Origin: Campylobacterota bacterium
GTDB lineage: Bacteria; Campylobacterota; Campylobacteria; Campylobacterales; Sulfurovaceae
DNA length: 19,091 nt
Assembly: GCA_011330645.1 (NCBI GenBank)
Contig: DRQB01000037.1
Location: forward strand, 1 to 19,091
Direction of reading: 5' to 3'
Part shown: piece by piece, positions 7,593 to 15,148 of the stretch
How positions within the stretch are numbered: the stretch's first letter is position 1
Layout: each line of letters opens with the position of its first letter
Program-made: the position numbers and the translations under genes
The notes under the pieces: generated by a model
The model's database searches: none
Told to the model about the DNA's origin: nothing
The model's input: only the letters and a program-made list of their open reading frames with translations

Positions 7593-7598
7593 TATAAT
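7593..7598 (+). promoter_or_regulatory. -10 box of the pseudo-aldolase gene
   Basis: TATAAT at 7593-7598 is a perfect sigma-70-type -10 box, 32 nt before the ATG at 7631. There is no -35 element. Instead the T-rich 7-bp repeat occupies the upstream region, as expected for Campylobacterota promoters that rely on periodic T tracts. AAAGG (7616-7620) is the ribosome binding site, 10 nt from the ATG. Confidence 0.6.
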
Positions 7599-7630
7599 AC
7601 CTAAATAATCCTAACAAAGGTTTCTTAATC

Positions 7631-8203
7631 ATGGACAAGCACCTCATTGATGATATTAAACATATCTCTCTTTCGCTCTTTAACAAAAACTTTTTTTCTG
7701 TATATCATGGTTCTATTTCTGCACGTATGAGTATGAGTGCATTTATTATTAACTCTAAAGATACAATCTTAGATGAAGTCACAGAAGAATCACTTGTAAA
7801 GCTTGATTGTCAAAAACGAGACTACAGATGGAACTTGGCAAACTCTGATGTCCATATACATGAACATATCTACGAAACCATTCCCAATGCCAAATATGTA
7901 AGTTATACTATGCCCCCCTATGCTACTGCCTATTCTCTCAAGCATGGGAAAGTTTCTCCAGCAGACTATTATGGTCGTAAAGTCTTAGGTGAAGTCATCG
8001 TTTATGACCCCAAAAACATTGATGACTGGCTCGAACGTGCCCCCTATGAAATACCACGATTTTTTCAAAAACATGACACACATTTATTGCTTATCAAAGG
8101 GTTTGGACTTATCTCTTATGATAGAGATATTACGGAGATGGCAAAGAAAATTTCAATTTTAGAAAACTCTTGTAGATTACTGGCATTGTCTGCAAACTTG
8201 TAA
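7631..8203 (+). CDS. Class II aldolase/adducin-fold protein lacking metal-site histidines
   Basis: This 190-residue protein aligns by eye along the whole class II aldolase (FucA/AraD/adducin) fold: SVYHGSISAR (23-32) for the GN-S-R loop, SDVHIHEHIYETIPNA (72-87) for the E-x3-H helix, and VSYTMPPYATAYSL (90-103) for the usual HTHSPYATA strand. The zinc ligands are altered: the H-x-H pair is Tyr92 and Met94, the third His (NHG loop) is Phe158 in KGFGL, and the catalytic Glu is Asp73. Enzymes of this family need Zn for retro-aldol chemistry, so this is probably a non-catalytic member with a structural or binding role, as with adducin. It has its own promoter and is followed 60 nt later by the Sel1-repeat gene. 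Its biological role is unknown. Confidence 0.78.
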   Translation: MDKHLIDDIKHISLSLFNKNFFSVYHGSISARMSMSAFIINSKDTILDEVTEESLVKLDCQKRDYRWNLANSDVHIHEHIYETIPNAKYVSYTMPPYATAYSLKHGKVSPADYYGRKVLGEVIVYDPKNIDDWLERAPYEIPRFFQKHDTHLLLIKGFGLISYDRDITEMAKKISILENSCRLLALSANL

Positions 8204-8223
8204 AGCAGTTTTGTAAAGCAGTT
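8198..8223. repeat. Perfect 13-bp tandem duplication over the pseudo-aldolase stop
   Basis: TTGTAAAGCAGTT occurs twice in direct succession (8198-8210 and 8211-8223). The first copy contains the pseudo-aldolase stop codon TAA (8201-8203). It looks like a recent local duplication and leaves the protein unchanged. Confidence 0.85.
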
Positions 8224-8225
8224 TT

Positions 8226-8257
8226 CTGTTATACTTGTCAATCTATTATTATGGGGA
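8226..8257 (+). promoter_or_regulatory. Candidate promoter and RBS of the Sel1-repeat gene
   Basis: CTGTTATACT contains TATACT at 8230-8235, a plausible -10 box 28 nt before the ATG at 8264. GGGGA at 8253-8257 is a ribosome binding site with 6-nt spacing. No -35 box is visible. Read-through from the upstream gene is equally possible, because no terminator separates them. Confidence 0.4.
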
Positions 8258-8263
8258 TGATAT

Positions 8264-9553
8264 ATGAATCAGACTAAAAAACGCTTGGCTATCATCAAAC
8301 TTGCTATTTCGATGACAGACACAGAGACCATACAACTTCAAGTACTTAAGCTCGGTTTACTCAAAACTGACAGCAAAATGAGAGAGATACTCTCTATGCT
8401 TAACGAGCACAATTATGCCCAGGCACAAAGACTTATTTCTCGTTATATAGAAGCACCAAATGACACAATTGTGCAAAGAACTTCCCAAGTAGAAGCGTTG
8501 AGAAAAGAAGAAGTTTCTATGCCTAGCCCAGAAGAGGCAATGATAGAACGTAAAGAAGAAAGAACAGAAGAACCAATAAAACCACTTACCTTGCAAGAGA
8601 AAATACAGCAAGCCAAAGAAAAAGCCATTATAGAAGAATTTGAACTCTTTACAGAAGAGCCAGAAGAAAATACAGAAGTCATGCAAGAAGAGGTCAATTA
8701 TGATGCCCTTCTTGATATTGCGCCTAAACCTAAACAAATGTCTAAAGAAAACATCAACTATGATGCCCTGCTCAATGTAGAGGCAGATGATGTTTTAGTA
8801 GACAATATCACCTTAGACATATCAGAAAATCAAGAAGATACATTTTTTAAAGAAGCACACACGACAACATCTCAGGAAACTCAGGTAGACAATTTTTTCC
8901 ATGAGATAGAGACGTCCAAGCAGCAAACAGAAACTTCCACACTAAATGCGATAGCAGAAGAAAAACACTCTCAGGAAAAAGCAATACCTACGACAGAGAA
9001 AGAAGCAGAACAAACAGCAGTTACACATTATCCAGCTATCTCGTATATTGATCAAAAATTTAAAAATATGTACAATCAATACCCCCCTACACATACAAGC
9101 AATGATTCTTTTTCTTCTGTTGACACATGGTTACTAAAAATTTCCAATGATGGCTACAGTGAAACAGAAATTGAAGCCATGATTAAAAAGACAGAGCAAC
9201 TCAGTCAAACCAATAAAGCTGAAGCCGCACAACTCTTGCTTATCACCGCAGCTACACAATCTCAATATGCACACTTTAGACTTGCACGTGCTTTATTTAA
9301 GGGTGAAATACTACAAAAAAACCTTGCTGAAGCATTTACAATTATCAACCGTTTAGCAGTCAATGATGATTACCCTGAAGCAATATGTGATTTAGCACAA
9401 TTTTATGAAAAAGGAATAGGCATTAGCAAAGACAAAAAAAAGGCTGAAGCACTTTACAAAGAAGCTATGGATTTAGGTATTCAAAGAGCAATAGACCATT
9501 ATGAACGGGTACGCAAAGAAAATAAAGGACTCTTCTCAGTGTTTAAAAAGTAA
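8264..9553 (+). CDS. Sel1-repeat protein with a disordered acidic linker
   Basis: This 429-residue protein has three parts. Residues 1-65 are a compact helical region. Residues 70-255 are acidic, Glu/Gln/Thr-rich and probably disordered. Residues 285-410 are helical and end in Sel1-like repeats, seen as AHFRLARALFKGEI (336-349) and PEAICDLAQFYEKGIGISKDKKKAEALYKEAMDLG without gaps at 371-405. Sel1/TPR solenoids bind other proteins, so this is probably a cytoplasmic scaffold; there is no signal peptide or membrane span. The linker repeats the hexamer NYDALL at 145-150 and 165-170, exactly 20 residues apart, which could be a docking motif. It is convergent with bioA, with only 2 nt between stops and no terminator hairpin. 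The partner and role are unknown. Confidence 0.75.
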   Translation: MNQTKKRLAIIKLAISMTDTETIQLQVLKLGLLKTDSKMREILSMLNEHNYAQAQRLISRYIEAPNDTIVQRTSQVEALRKEEVSMPSPEEAMIERKEERTEEPIKPLTLQEKIQQAKEKAIIEEFELFTEEPEENTEVMQEEVNYDALLDIAPKPKQMSKENINYDALLNVEADDVLVDNITLDISENQEDTFFKEAHTTTSQETQVDNFFHEIETSKQQTETSTLNAIAEEKHSQEKAIPTTEKEAEQTAVTHYPAISYIDQKFKNMYNQYPPTHTSNDSFSSVDTWLLKISNDGYSETEIEAMIKKTEQLSQTNKAEAAQLLLITAATQSQYAHFRLARALFKGEILQKNLAEAFTIINRLAVNDDYPEAICDLAQFYEKGIGISKDKKKAEALYKEAMDLGIQRAIDHYERVRKENKGLFSVFKK

Positions 9554-9555
9554 GA

Positions 9556-10857
9556 TTAAAGTTGTTGGATTCCTTCATACGCAACTTTTATCATCTTGTC
9601 AATCTCTTTTCTTGCTATGGTATAAGGTGGCATGAAGTAAATCACATGCCCTAATGGTCGAAGTAGTACCCCTTGTGACAATGCATATTCATACATACGT
9701 AAGCCAATACGTTCTTTTACATCATAGCCTTGAAGTTCTATGGCTGTGACCATCCCTTGCTGTCTTACTTCTTTTACATTTGACAATGCCTTAAATTTTT
9801 CTACTTCCCCTTTGATATATAATGCTTTTTTTTCATTTTCTTCTAAAATAGCATTTTTTTCAAATATTTCTAAAGTTGCCAATGCCGCTGCACAAGCAAG
9901 CGGATTACCGGTATAAGAGTGAGAATGTAAAAAGGCTTTATATTCATTATAATCACAATAAAAAGCATGATAAACATCATCTGTTGTCATGACTACAGAA
10001 AGGGGCAAATATCCTCCAGTAAGCCCTTTAGAAAGTGTCATAAAGTCTGGTGAAATATCTGCATGTTCACAAGCAAACATTTTTCCTGTACGTCCAAACC
10101 CAGTCATGATTTCATCTGCAATGAGATGCACATCATATTTCTGCGTTAATGCTCTTGCTCCTATGAGGTATGCTGGGTGATACATATGCATGCCTCCCGC
10201 CCCTTGAATCAGCGGTTCTAGGATTAGTGCTGCTATCTCATCTGCATACTTTTCCAGTACAGTTTCCAATTCTACCAATGCACTCTTCGCTGCTGCAATA
10301 CTTTGATCTTTAGGCACACTTACTTGCCTATTGGCAATCAGCAATGGTTCGTAGGTCTCTTTATAAAGTGCCACATCCCCTACAGATAAAGCACCTATTG
10401 TTTCACCATGATAAGAGTTAGTCAATGAAAGAAAAACTGGTTTACGTTTTCCTAAATTTAAATGGTAATGATAACTCATTTTTAATGCTGCTTCTACCGC
10501 AGACGAACCATTATCAACATAAAATACTTTTTGGAGTGCCTTAGGCGTCATGTCTACTAGTTTATGTGCAAGTTCAACTGCAGGTTCATGTGTAAAACCT
10601 GCTAAAAGTACATGCTCCAAGGTATCAAGCTGTGCTTTTATTTTGTCACTAATCAAAGGGTTTGCATGTCCAAAAAGATTCACCCACCATGAACTCACAG
10701 CATCAATATACGCCTTATCCTCAAAATCATAGAGGAACACACCTTTACCCGATTTGATGGGAATAAGGGGTAAAGTTTCATGGTCTTTCATTTGTGTACA
10801 TGGATGCCAAATCACTTCCAAGTCACGCTGCATCATTTCAGAATTTTTTACTGCCAT
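9556..10857 (-). CDS. bioA: Adenosylmethionine-8-amino-7-oxononanoate aminotransferase
   Basis: BioA is the PLP-dependent transaminase that converts KAPA to DAPA with S-adenosylmethionine as amino donor, the third-from-last step of biotin synthesis. Diagnostic motifs are VIWHPCTQMKDHE (15-27), SSWWVNLFGHANP (55-67), DNGSSAVEAALKM (115-127), NSYHGETIGALS (147-158), ADEIMTGFGRTGK (247-259, PLP-pyridine Asp248), LSKGLTGGYLP (275-285, Schiff-base Lys277) and HSYTGNPLACAAAL. I place the start at ATG 10857, giving 433 residues against 429 in E. coli; 36 codons upstream are open but hydrophobic and unlike the family. A GGAG lies 12 nt upstream, a rather long spacing. No other bio gene is present. 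The gene is divergent from the PpiD-ftsA-ftsZ operon, as I recall for HP0976-HP0979 of H. pylori. Confidence 0.95.
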   Translation of the reverse strand: MAVKNSEMMQRDLEVIWHPCTQMKDHETLPLIPIKSGKGVFLYDFEDKAYIDAVSSWWVNLFGHANPLISDKIKAQLDTLEHVLLAGFTHEPAVELAHKLVDMTPKALQKVFYVDNGSSAVEAALKMSYHYHLNLGKRKPVFLSLTNSYHGETIGALSVGDVALYKETYEPLLIANRQVSVPKDQSIAAAKSALVELETVLEKYADEIAALILEPLIQGAGGMHMYHPAYLIGARALTQKYDVHLIADEIMTGFGRTGKMFACEHADISPDFMTLSKGLTGGYLPLSVVMTTDDVYHAFYCDYNEYKAFLHSHSYTGNPLACAAALATLEIFEKNAILEENEKKALYIKGEVEKFKALSNVKEVRQQGMVTAIELQGYDVKERIGLRMYEYALSQGVLLRPLGHVIYFMPPYTIARKEIDKMIKVAYEGIQQL

Positions 10858-10941
10858 TATAGATATATACTCCAATTCAATTACAATTAACCACAACTTT
10901 ACTAAAATATTACAAATTTTTAGATTAAGGGCAGATACAAT

Positions 10942-12417
10942 ATGATTAGTTGGATGCAAAAACACAATAAATACCTCGTATGGACCATATGGATAGCCAC
11001 CATAGCATTTATTGGTGCAGGTTTCGTTGGTTGGGGTAGCTATAGCTTTGGCTCAAAAGCAGGTAATGTTGCAAAAGTAGGAAACATAGAGATTAAACAA
11101 TCAAAACTCAATATGGTCTATAGCAATATCTATGGACAATATAACCAAATGCTCAAAGGTAAACTTGATGATAAGAAAGCCAAAGAGATGGGTCTTATCA
11201 AACAAGCTTTCTCCACTATCGTAACACAAGCAAAAATATTGAATTTTGCACAAGACATGGGTATCGTTGTGTCAGATGATGAATTAGTACAAAAACTTGA
11301 AGCAATACAAGGGTTTCAAAAAGATGGTAAATTCAGTAAAGAGATTTATAATACCTACTTACAGTCACAACGTTTAAAAGCAAAAGATTTTGAAGCTTCT
11401 CTTAAAGAAGAACTTATTATCAATAAAACCTTGGCTCTTCTGGAAACAAAAAGTCTTCCACTTGAAATAGAAGCACTCGGGGCAGCCATGAATGTAGCAG
11501 ATAAGATAGCCTACAAAGTATTAACTACCGCAGATGTACCCTATGTTTCAGATGCTGCAAAAGTCAAAGCATTTTGGGAAGCACAAAAAGACAATTATAT
11601 GACAGAGAAAAAATATAATCTCTCTTTCATATGGACAGAAAGTAACCAAGCTACAGTCACGGATGAAGAGCTTAAAAATTATTATGATGCAAATAGTTTT
11701 AACTACACAGATGCAAAAGGGAAACAACTTACATTTGATGAAGCAAAAAGTACTGTCACAAAAGATTTAAAACTTAAGAAAACTAAAAAGTCTGCACAAA
11801 AAGCATATATTGCCTTCAAAAAAGGGAAAATGAAAAGTTCAGAAACAATGACACTTCCTGTAGGTGATCTAAAGTTGACACCTATGCTATGGAATGAAAT
11901 AGAAAGTAAAAGTGTCGGTGACATTTTGAAACCTAAAGTAGTGGGTGAACAGTATGTAACTGTAAAGATCAATAAAATGATACAACCCCAAGTTATGACC
12001 TTTGAACAAGCCAAAGAAAAAGTGACAACTGCCTATGATTTGCAAGCAAAAAAAGAGGCTCTTTTAGCACTTGCTGAGTCAACACTCTCACACCTTGATG
12101 ATAGCAATCTTACGGTATCTGACTTTATTACTTTCACAAACCGTGACAACATCAAATCATTAAATTCACAAGAAAGTTTACAATTTTTACAAAAACTCTT
12201 TACATCTAATAAAGAAAAAGGTATCATTAGCGTATTGGATAAGGTAATAGTTTATAATATCATTGAACAAAAACTCTTATCTGTAGATGAAAATCAGACA
12301 GATTTTGTAAAACAAACTGTCAACCAAATGAAGAAAAAAACATTTGAATCTAACTTCTTACGAATGTTAGATAAACAATATCCTACGGAAGTCTATATGG
12401 GAGGACTTATAAATTGA
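10942..12417 (+). CDS. PpiD/SurA-like membrane-anchored periplasmic chaperone
   Basis: This 491-residue protein has an N-terminal anchor (MISWMQKHNKYLVWT, then the span to about residue 32 ending GAGFVGWG) and a large periplasmic part. The N-terminal chaperone lobe (about 45-175) has the SurA_N pattern, including IEIKQSKLNMVYSN and GIVVSDDELVQKLEAI. A parvulin-like region around 225-350 is degenerate: only its late strands resemble the family (GDILKPKVVGEQYVTVKI), so isomerase activity is doubtful. PpiD-type proteins assist folding of proteins emerging from the Sec translocon. AAGGG lies 10 nt before the ATG. The stop codon overlaps the TTG start of ftsA, so the two are translationally coupled. 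This gene always preceding ftsA-ftsZ is a pattern I recall in Campylobacterota (Cj0694, HP0977). Confidence 0.85.
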   Translation: MISWMQKHNKYLVWTIWIATIAFIGAGFVGWGSYSFGSKAGNVAKVGNIEIKQSKLNMVYSNIYGQYNQMLKGKLDDKKAKEMGLIKQAFSTIVTQAKILNFAQDMGIVVSDDELVQKLEAIQGFQKDGKFSKEIYNTYLQSQRLKAKDFEASLKEELIINKTLALLETKSLPLEIEALGAAMNVADKIAYKVLTTADVPYVSDAAKVKAFWEAQKDNYMTEKKYNLSFIWTESNQATVTDEELKNYYDANSFNYTDAKGKQLTFDEAKSTVTKDLKLKKTKKSAQKAYIAFKKGKMKSSETMTLPVGDLKLTPMLWNEIESKSVGDILKPKVVGEQYVTVKINKMIQPQVMTFEQAKEKVTTAYDLQAKKEALLALAESTLSHLDDSNLTVSDFITFTNRDNIKSLNSQESLQFLQKLFTSNKEKGIISVLDKVIVYNIIEQKLLSVDENQTDFVKQTVNQMKKKTFESNFLRMLDKQYPTEVYMGGLIN

Positions 12418-13817
12418 GTGAAACAATCTTAGCTATAGATATCGGTTCAACAAAAATATGTGCGATTATAGCTGAGATTGAAGACTCAAAAGTCAAAATC
12501 CAGGGACATGGCATTGCAAAATCTCAAGGGATTAAAAAAGGTGCCATTACCAATATTGAACTAGCATCTAAAGCAATCAAAAAAGCAATTGCTGATGCCA
12601 AACGTATTGCAGGTTCAAACCTCACTTCAGCAACAGTCTCTATCTCCAATGCATATGCCAAATCTTTAAACTCTACAGGTGTTGTCAATATACCACACAA
12701 AGACATTTCTATCAAAGAAATCAATCGTGTAATGCAAACAGCTCTTTATAATGCCAATGTACCCAATGAATATGAAGTGATTCATGTATTGCCTTATAAC
12801 TTTAGAGTAGATGACCAAGATTTCATTGAAGATCCATTTGGTATGAATGCTTCTCGTATGGAAGTAGATGTCAACATTATCATGACACAAAAATCAAACC
12901 TTTCCAATCTTAAGAAAGCAGTACGTTCTGCTGGTGTTGAAATAGATGGGATTGTCCTTTCTGGTTATGCTTCTGCTATCGCTACCATGGATGCAGACGA
13001 AAAAGAACTAGGTGTTGCAGTAATTGACCTTGGAGGTCAAACATCAAACTTAGTCATACACACAGGTAACTCCATCAGATATAATGACTTTTTAGGTGTG
13101 GGTTCAAACCATATAACCAATGACCTTTCTATGGCATTACACACACCACTGCAAATCGCAGAAAATGTCAAGATACGTCATGGTAACCTCATTGAGACAA
13201 GCAATGAAGTGATAGAACTTCCTATCATCGGTGATGAAGAAAATCGTAACAATGTCTCTTTAGAGATTGTACACTCTGTCATCTTCTCTCGTGTAGAAGA
13301 AGCACTTATGATACTGGCTAACTCTCTTGAAAAGTCTGCATTAAAAGAACAGATAGGTGCAGGTATTATCCTGACTGGCGGGATGACTAAACTCAAAGGC
13401 ATTAGAGAATTAGCACAGTCTATCTTCCCTGCCATGCCTGTACGTGTAGGGAAACCAAGTAATGATATAGATGGTCTTTTTGATGAACTTAAAGACCCTG
13501 CTTATTCGACCGTACTTGGATTGCTCCTCTACAAAGCAGGAGAACACACACCGTACGAGATAGATTTCCAGCAAGAATTACTACACTCTAAAGATGTTCA
13601 GCAAGAAAATCTTAGTGATATCAAAATTGCAAATACAATCAATGAAGTAGAAGATATCAAATTGACAAAACAGAAAAGAGATACAAAAATAGAGAAACAA
13701 CAAAAAAATGCACCTGTAGATCCAGATGCATTCTCTTTTGATGATTTACCAGATATCTCTGAAGAGAATAACAATCCTATTAAGAAGTTGGCCAATTGGG
13801 CAAAACAACTTTTTTAA
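12414..13817 (+). CDS. ftsA: Cell division protein FtsA
   Basis: FtsA is the actin-like ATPase that tethers FtsZ to the membrane and recruits later divisome proteins. The 467 residues show the actin-fold phosphate-1 motif LAIDIGSTK (6-14), the SHS2/1C domain region (about 85-165, IHVLPYNFRVDDQDFIEDPFG split over 120-145), phosphate-2 VIDLGGQTSNL (about 203-213) and the adenosine motif ILTGGMTKLKG. The C-terminus (NNPIKKLANWAKQLF, 453-467) is an amphipathic membrane-targeting helix like that of E. coli FtsA. The start is TTG at 12414, overlapping the PpiD-like stop (TTGA), with a strong GGGAGGA (12399-12405) 8 nt upstream. A non-conserved Gln/Lys-rich linker (about 385-440) precedes the C-terminal helix. 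ftsZ follows after 38 nt. Confidence 0.96.
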   Translation: MSETILAIDIGSTKICAIIAEIEDSKVKIQGHGIAKSQGIKKGAITNIELASKAIKKAIADAKRIAGSNLTSATVSISNAYAKSLNSTGVVNIPHKDISIKEINRVMQTALYNANVPNEYEVIHVLPYNFRVDDQDFIEDPFGMNASRMEVDVNIIMTQKSNLSNLKKAVRSAGVEIDGIVLSGYASAIATMDADEKELGVAVIDLGGQTSNLVIHTGNSIRYNDFLGVGSNHITNDLSMALHTPLQIAENVKIRHGNLIETSNEVIELPIIGDEENRNNVSLEIVHSVIFSRVEEALMILANSLEKSALKEQIGAGIILTGGMTKLKGIRELAQSIFPAMPVRVGKPSNDIDGLFDELKDPAYSTVLGLLLYKAGEHTPYEIDFQQELLHSKDVQQENLSDIKIANTINEVEDIKLTKQKRDTKIEKQQKNAPVDPDAFSFDDLPDISEENNNPIKKLANWAKQLF

Positions 13818-13855
13818 TGGGACAAGTATAACCACATCACATAAAGGGGAAGAAG

Positions 13856-15010
13856 ATGGAAGAATTTGAAATAGACATAGTCGAAACAAAATGTCATACA
13901 AATGGCGCAAAGATAAAAGCAATCGGCGTTGGTGGCGGCGGTGGTAACATGATTAACCACATGATACAAGAGGGGATCCATAGTATTGATCTTATTGTAG
14001 CCAATACAGATGCACAAGCACTTGACAGTTCTCTTGCACCTTATAAAATGCAACTGGGTATGAATGCAACAAGAGGTCTTGGTGCAGGTATGGTTCCAGA
14101 CAAAGGTAGAGAAGCTGCACTAGAGAGCTTTGAAGACATCAAAGAAATGCTTGAAGGTTCAGACATTGTCTTTATCTCTGCAGGTCTTGGTGGGGGTACT
14201 GGGACAGGTGCTGCACCTATTATTGCTCAAGCAGCAAAAGAGATTGGTGCGCTGACAGTTTCTATCGTCACAAGTCCATTTAAGTTTGAAGGTCGTAAAA
14301 GAACCAAACTTGCAAAAGAAGGTCTAGAAGAACTTAAACGTGAAAGTGATTCTATCATCGTTGTACCAAATGAAAAACTTCTTTCTATCGTAGAGAAGAA
14401 CCTTGGTATTAAAGAGAGTTTTAGAATGGTAGATGACATTCTAGCTCAAGCTGTGGGCGGTATTTCAAAAGTGATTCTTTCTCATGGAGAAAATGACATT
14501 AACCTTGACTTTGCCGATGTGAAAACAGTAATGTCTCATAGAGGTTTAGCACTTATGGGTGCCGGATATTCAGTAGGTACAAATGCAGCTTACGATGCAG
14601 CAAAAGCAGCTATCGAGTCTCCACTTCTTGACAACATCTCTATTGATGGTGCTATGGGTGTTCTTGTACACTTTGACATTCACCCAGATTATCCTATTAT
14701 GGAAATCGGTGAAGCGATGAGCATCGTTGAAGAATCTGCAGATGAAGATGCATCTGTTATCTTTGGTACCACCACAAATGAGAACATGGAACTCGACGAA
14801 GTTCGTATCACTATAGTTGCGACTGGGTTTGAAGACAAAAATGCTATTGCTGAACCTACTACAGTAAAAAAGCAAGAAACACTTCTTAGCTCAAATGCAC
14901 ATAACATCAACACTATTTCATCACTTGGTGGTAGAAAAGTTGTAGGTGGCTATGATGAAAGTGAAGATATTTTAGATGTACCAACATTTCTAAGAAAGCA
15001 AATGGACTAA
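13856..15010 (+). CDS. ftsZ: Cell division GTPase FtsZ
   Basis: FtsZ is the tubulin-like GTPase that polymerises into the Z ring. The 384 residues include the GTP-binding elements GVGGGGGN (24-31) and GGGTGTG (112-118), and the T7 synergy loop NLDFADVKTVM (216-226) that completes the active site of the neighbouring subunit. The C-terminal peptide DVPTFLRKQMD (374-384) is the conserved hook bound by FtsA. The C-terminal linker is short (about 320-370). An AAAGGGGA site (13843-13850) lies 5 nt before the ATG. The gene is last in the operon and is followed by the terminator at 15047-15077. Confidence 0.98.
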   Translation: MEEFEIDIVETKCHTNGAKIKAIGVGGGGGNMINHMIQEGIHSIDLIVANTDAQALDSSLAPYKMQLGMNATRGLGAGMVPDKGREAALESFEDIKEMLEGSDIVFISAGLGGGTGTGAAPIIAQAAKEIGALTVSIVTSPFKFEGRKRTKLAKEGLEELKRESDSIIVVPNEKLLSIVEKNLGIKESFRMVDDILAQAVGGISKVILSHGENDINLDFADVKTVMSHRGLALMGAGYSVGTNAAYDAAKAAIESPLLDNISIDGAMGVLVHFDIHPDYPIMEIGEAMSIVEESADEDASVIFGTTTNENMELDEVRITIVATGFEDKNAIAEPTTVKKQETLLSSNAHNINTISSLGGRKVVGGYDESEDILDVPTFLRKQMD

Positions 15011-15046
15011 GACAACTTAGTTCTAACACTTTCTACCCCTTTTTAT

Positions 15047-15077
15047 AACAAAGAGACGCTTCCCCTCTTTGTTTTTT
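15047..15077 (+). terminator. Rho-independent terminator of the ftsAZ operon
   Basis: A perfect 9-bp stem, AACAAAGAG (15047-15055) with CTCTTTGTT (15065-15073), has a 9-nt loop and is followed by TTTT. It lies 37 nt after the ftsZ stop codon. Confidence 0.8.
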
Positions 15078-15114
15078 CTATCCTGATTCCCTCTCTAAGT
15101 ATTAACCATTTTTT

Positions 15115-15122
15115 GCTATGAT
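15115..15122 (+). promoter_or_regulatory. Candidate extended -10 promoter of the UPF0323 gene
   Basis: TTGCTATGAT gives a TATGAT box (15117-15122) with the upstream TG of an extended -10, 26 nt before the ATG at 15149. It lies downstream of the ftsZ terminator, as expected for a new transcription unit. AGGA at 15139-15142 is the ribosome binding site. Confidence 0.5.
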
Positions 15123-15148
15123 ACTCTAAACATTTTTTAGGATAAATC

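Noticed and set aside
10858..10965. N-terminal extension of bioA to an upstream start at 10965
   Set aside because: The extra 36 residues are hydrophobic and unlike any BioA, they run past the start of the divergent PpiD-like gene, and the ATG at 10857 gives the normal family length.
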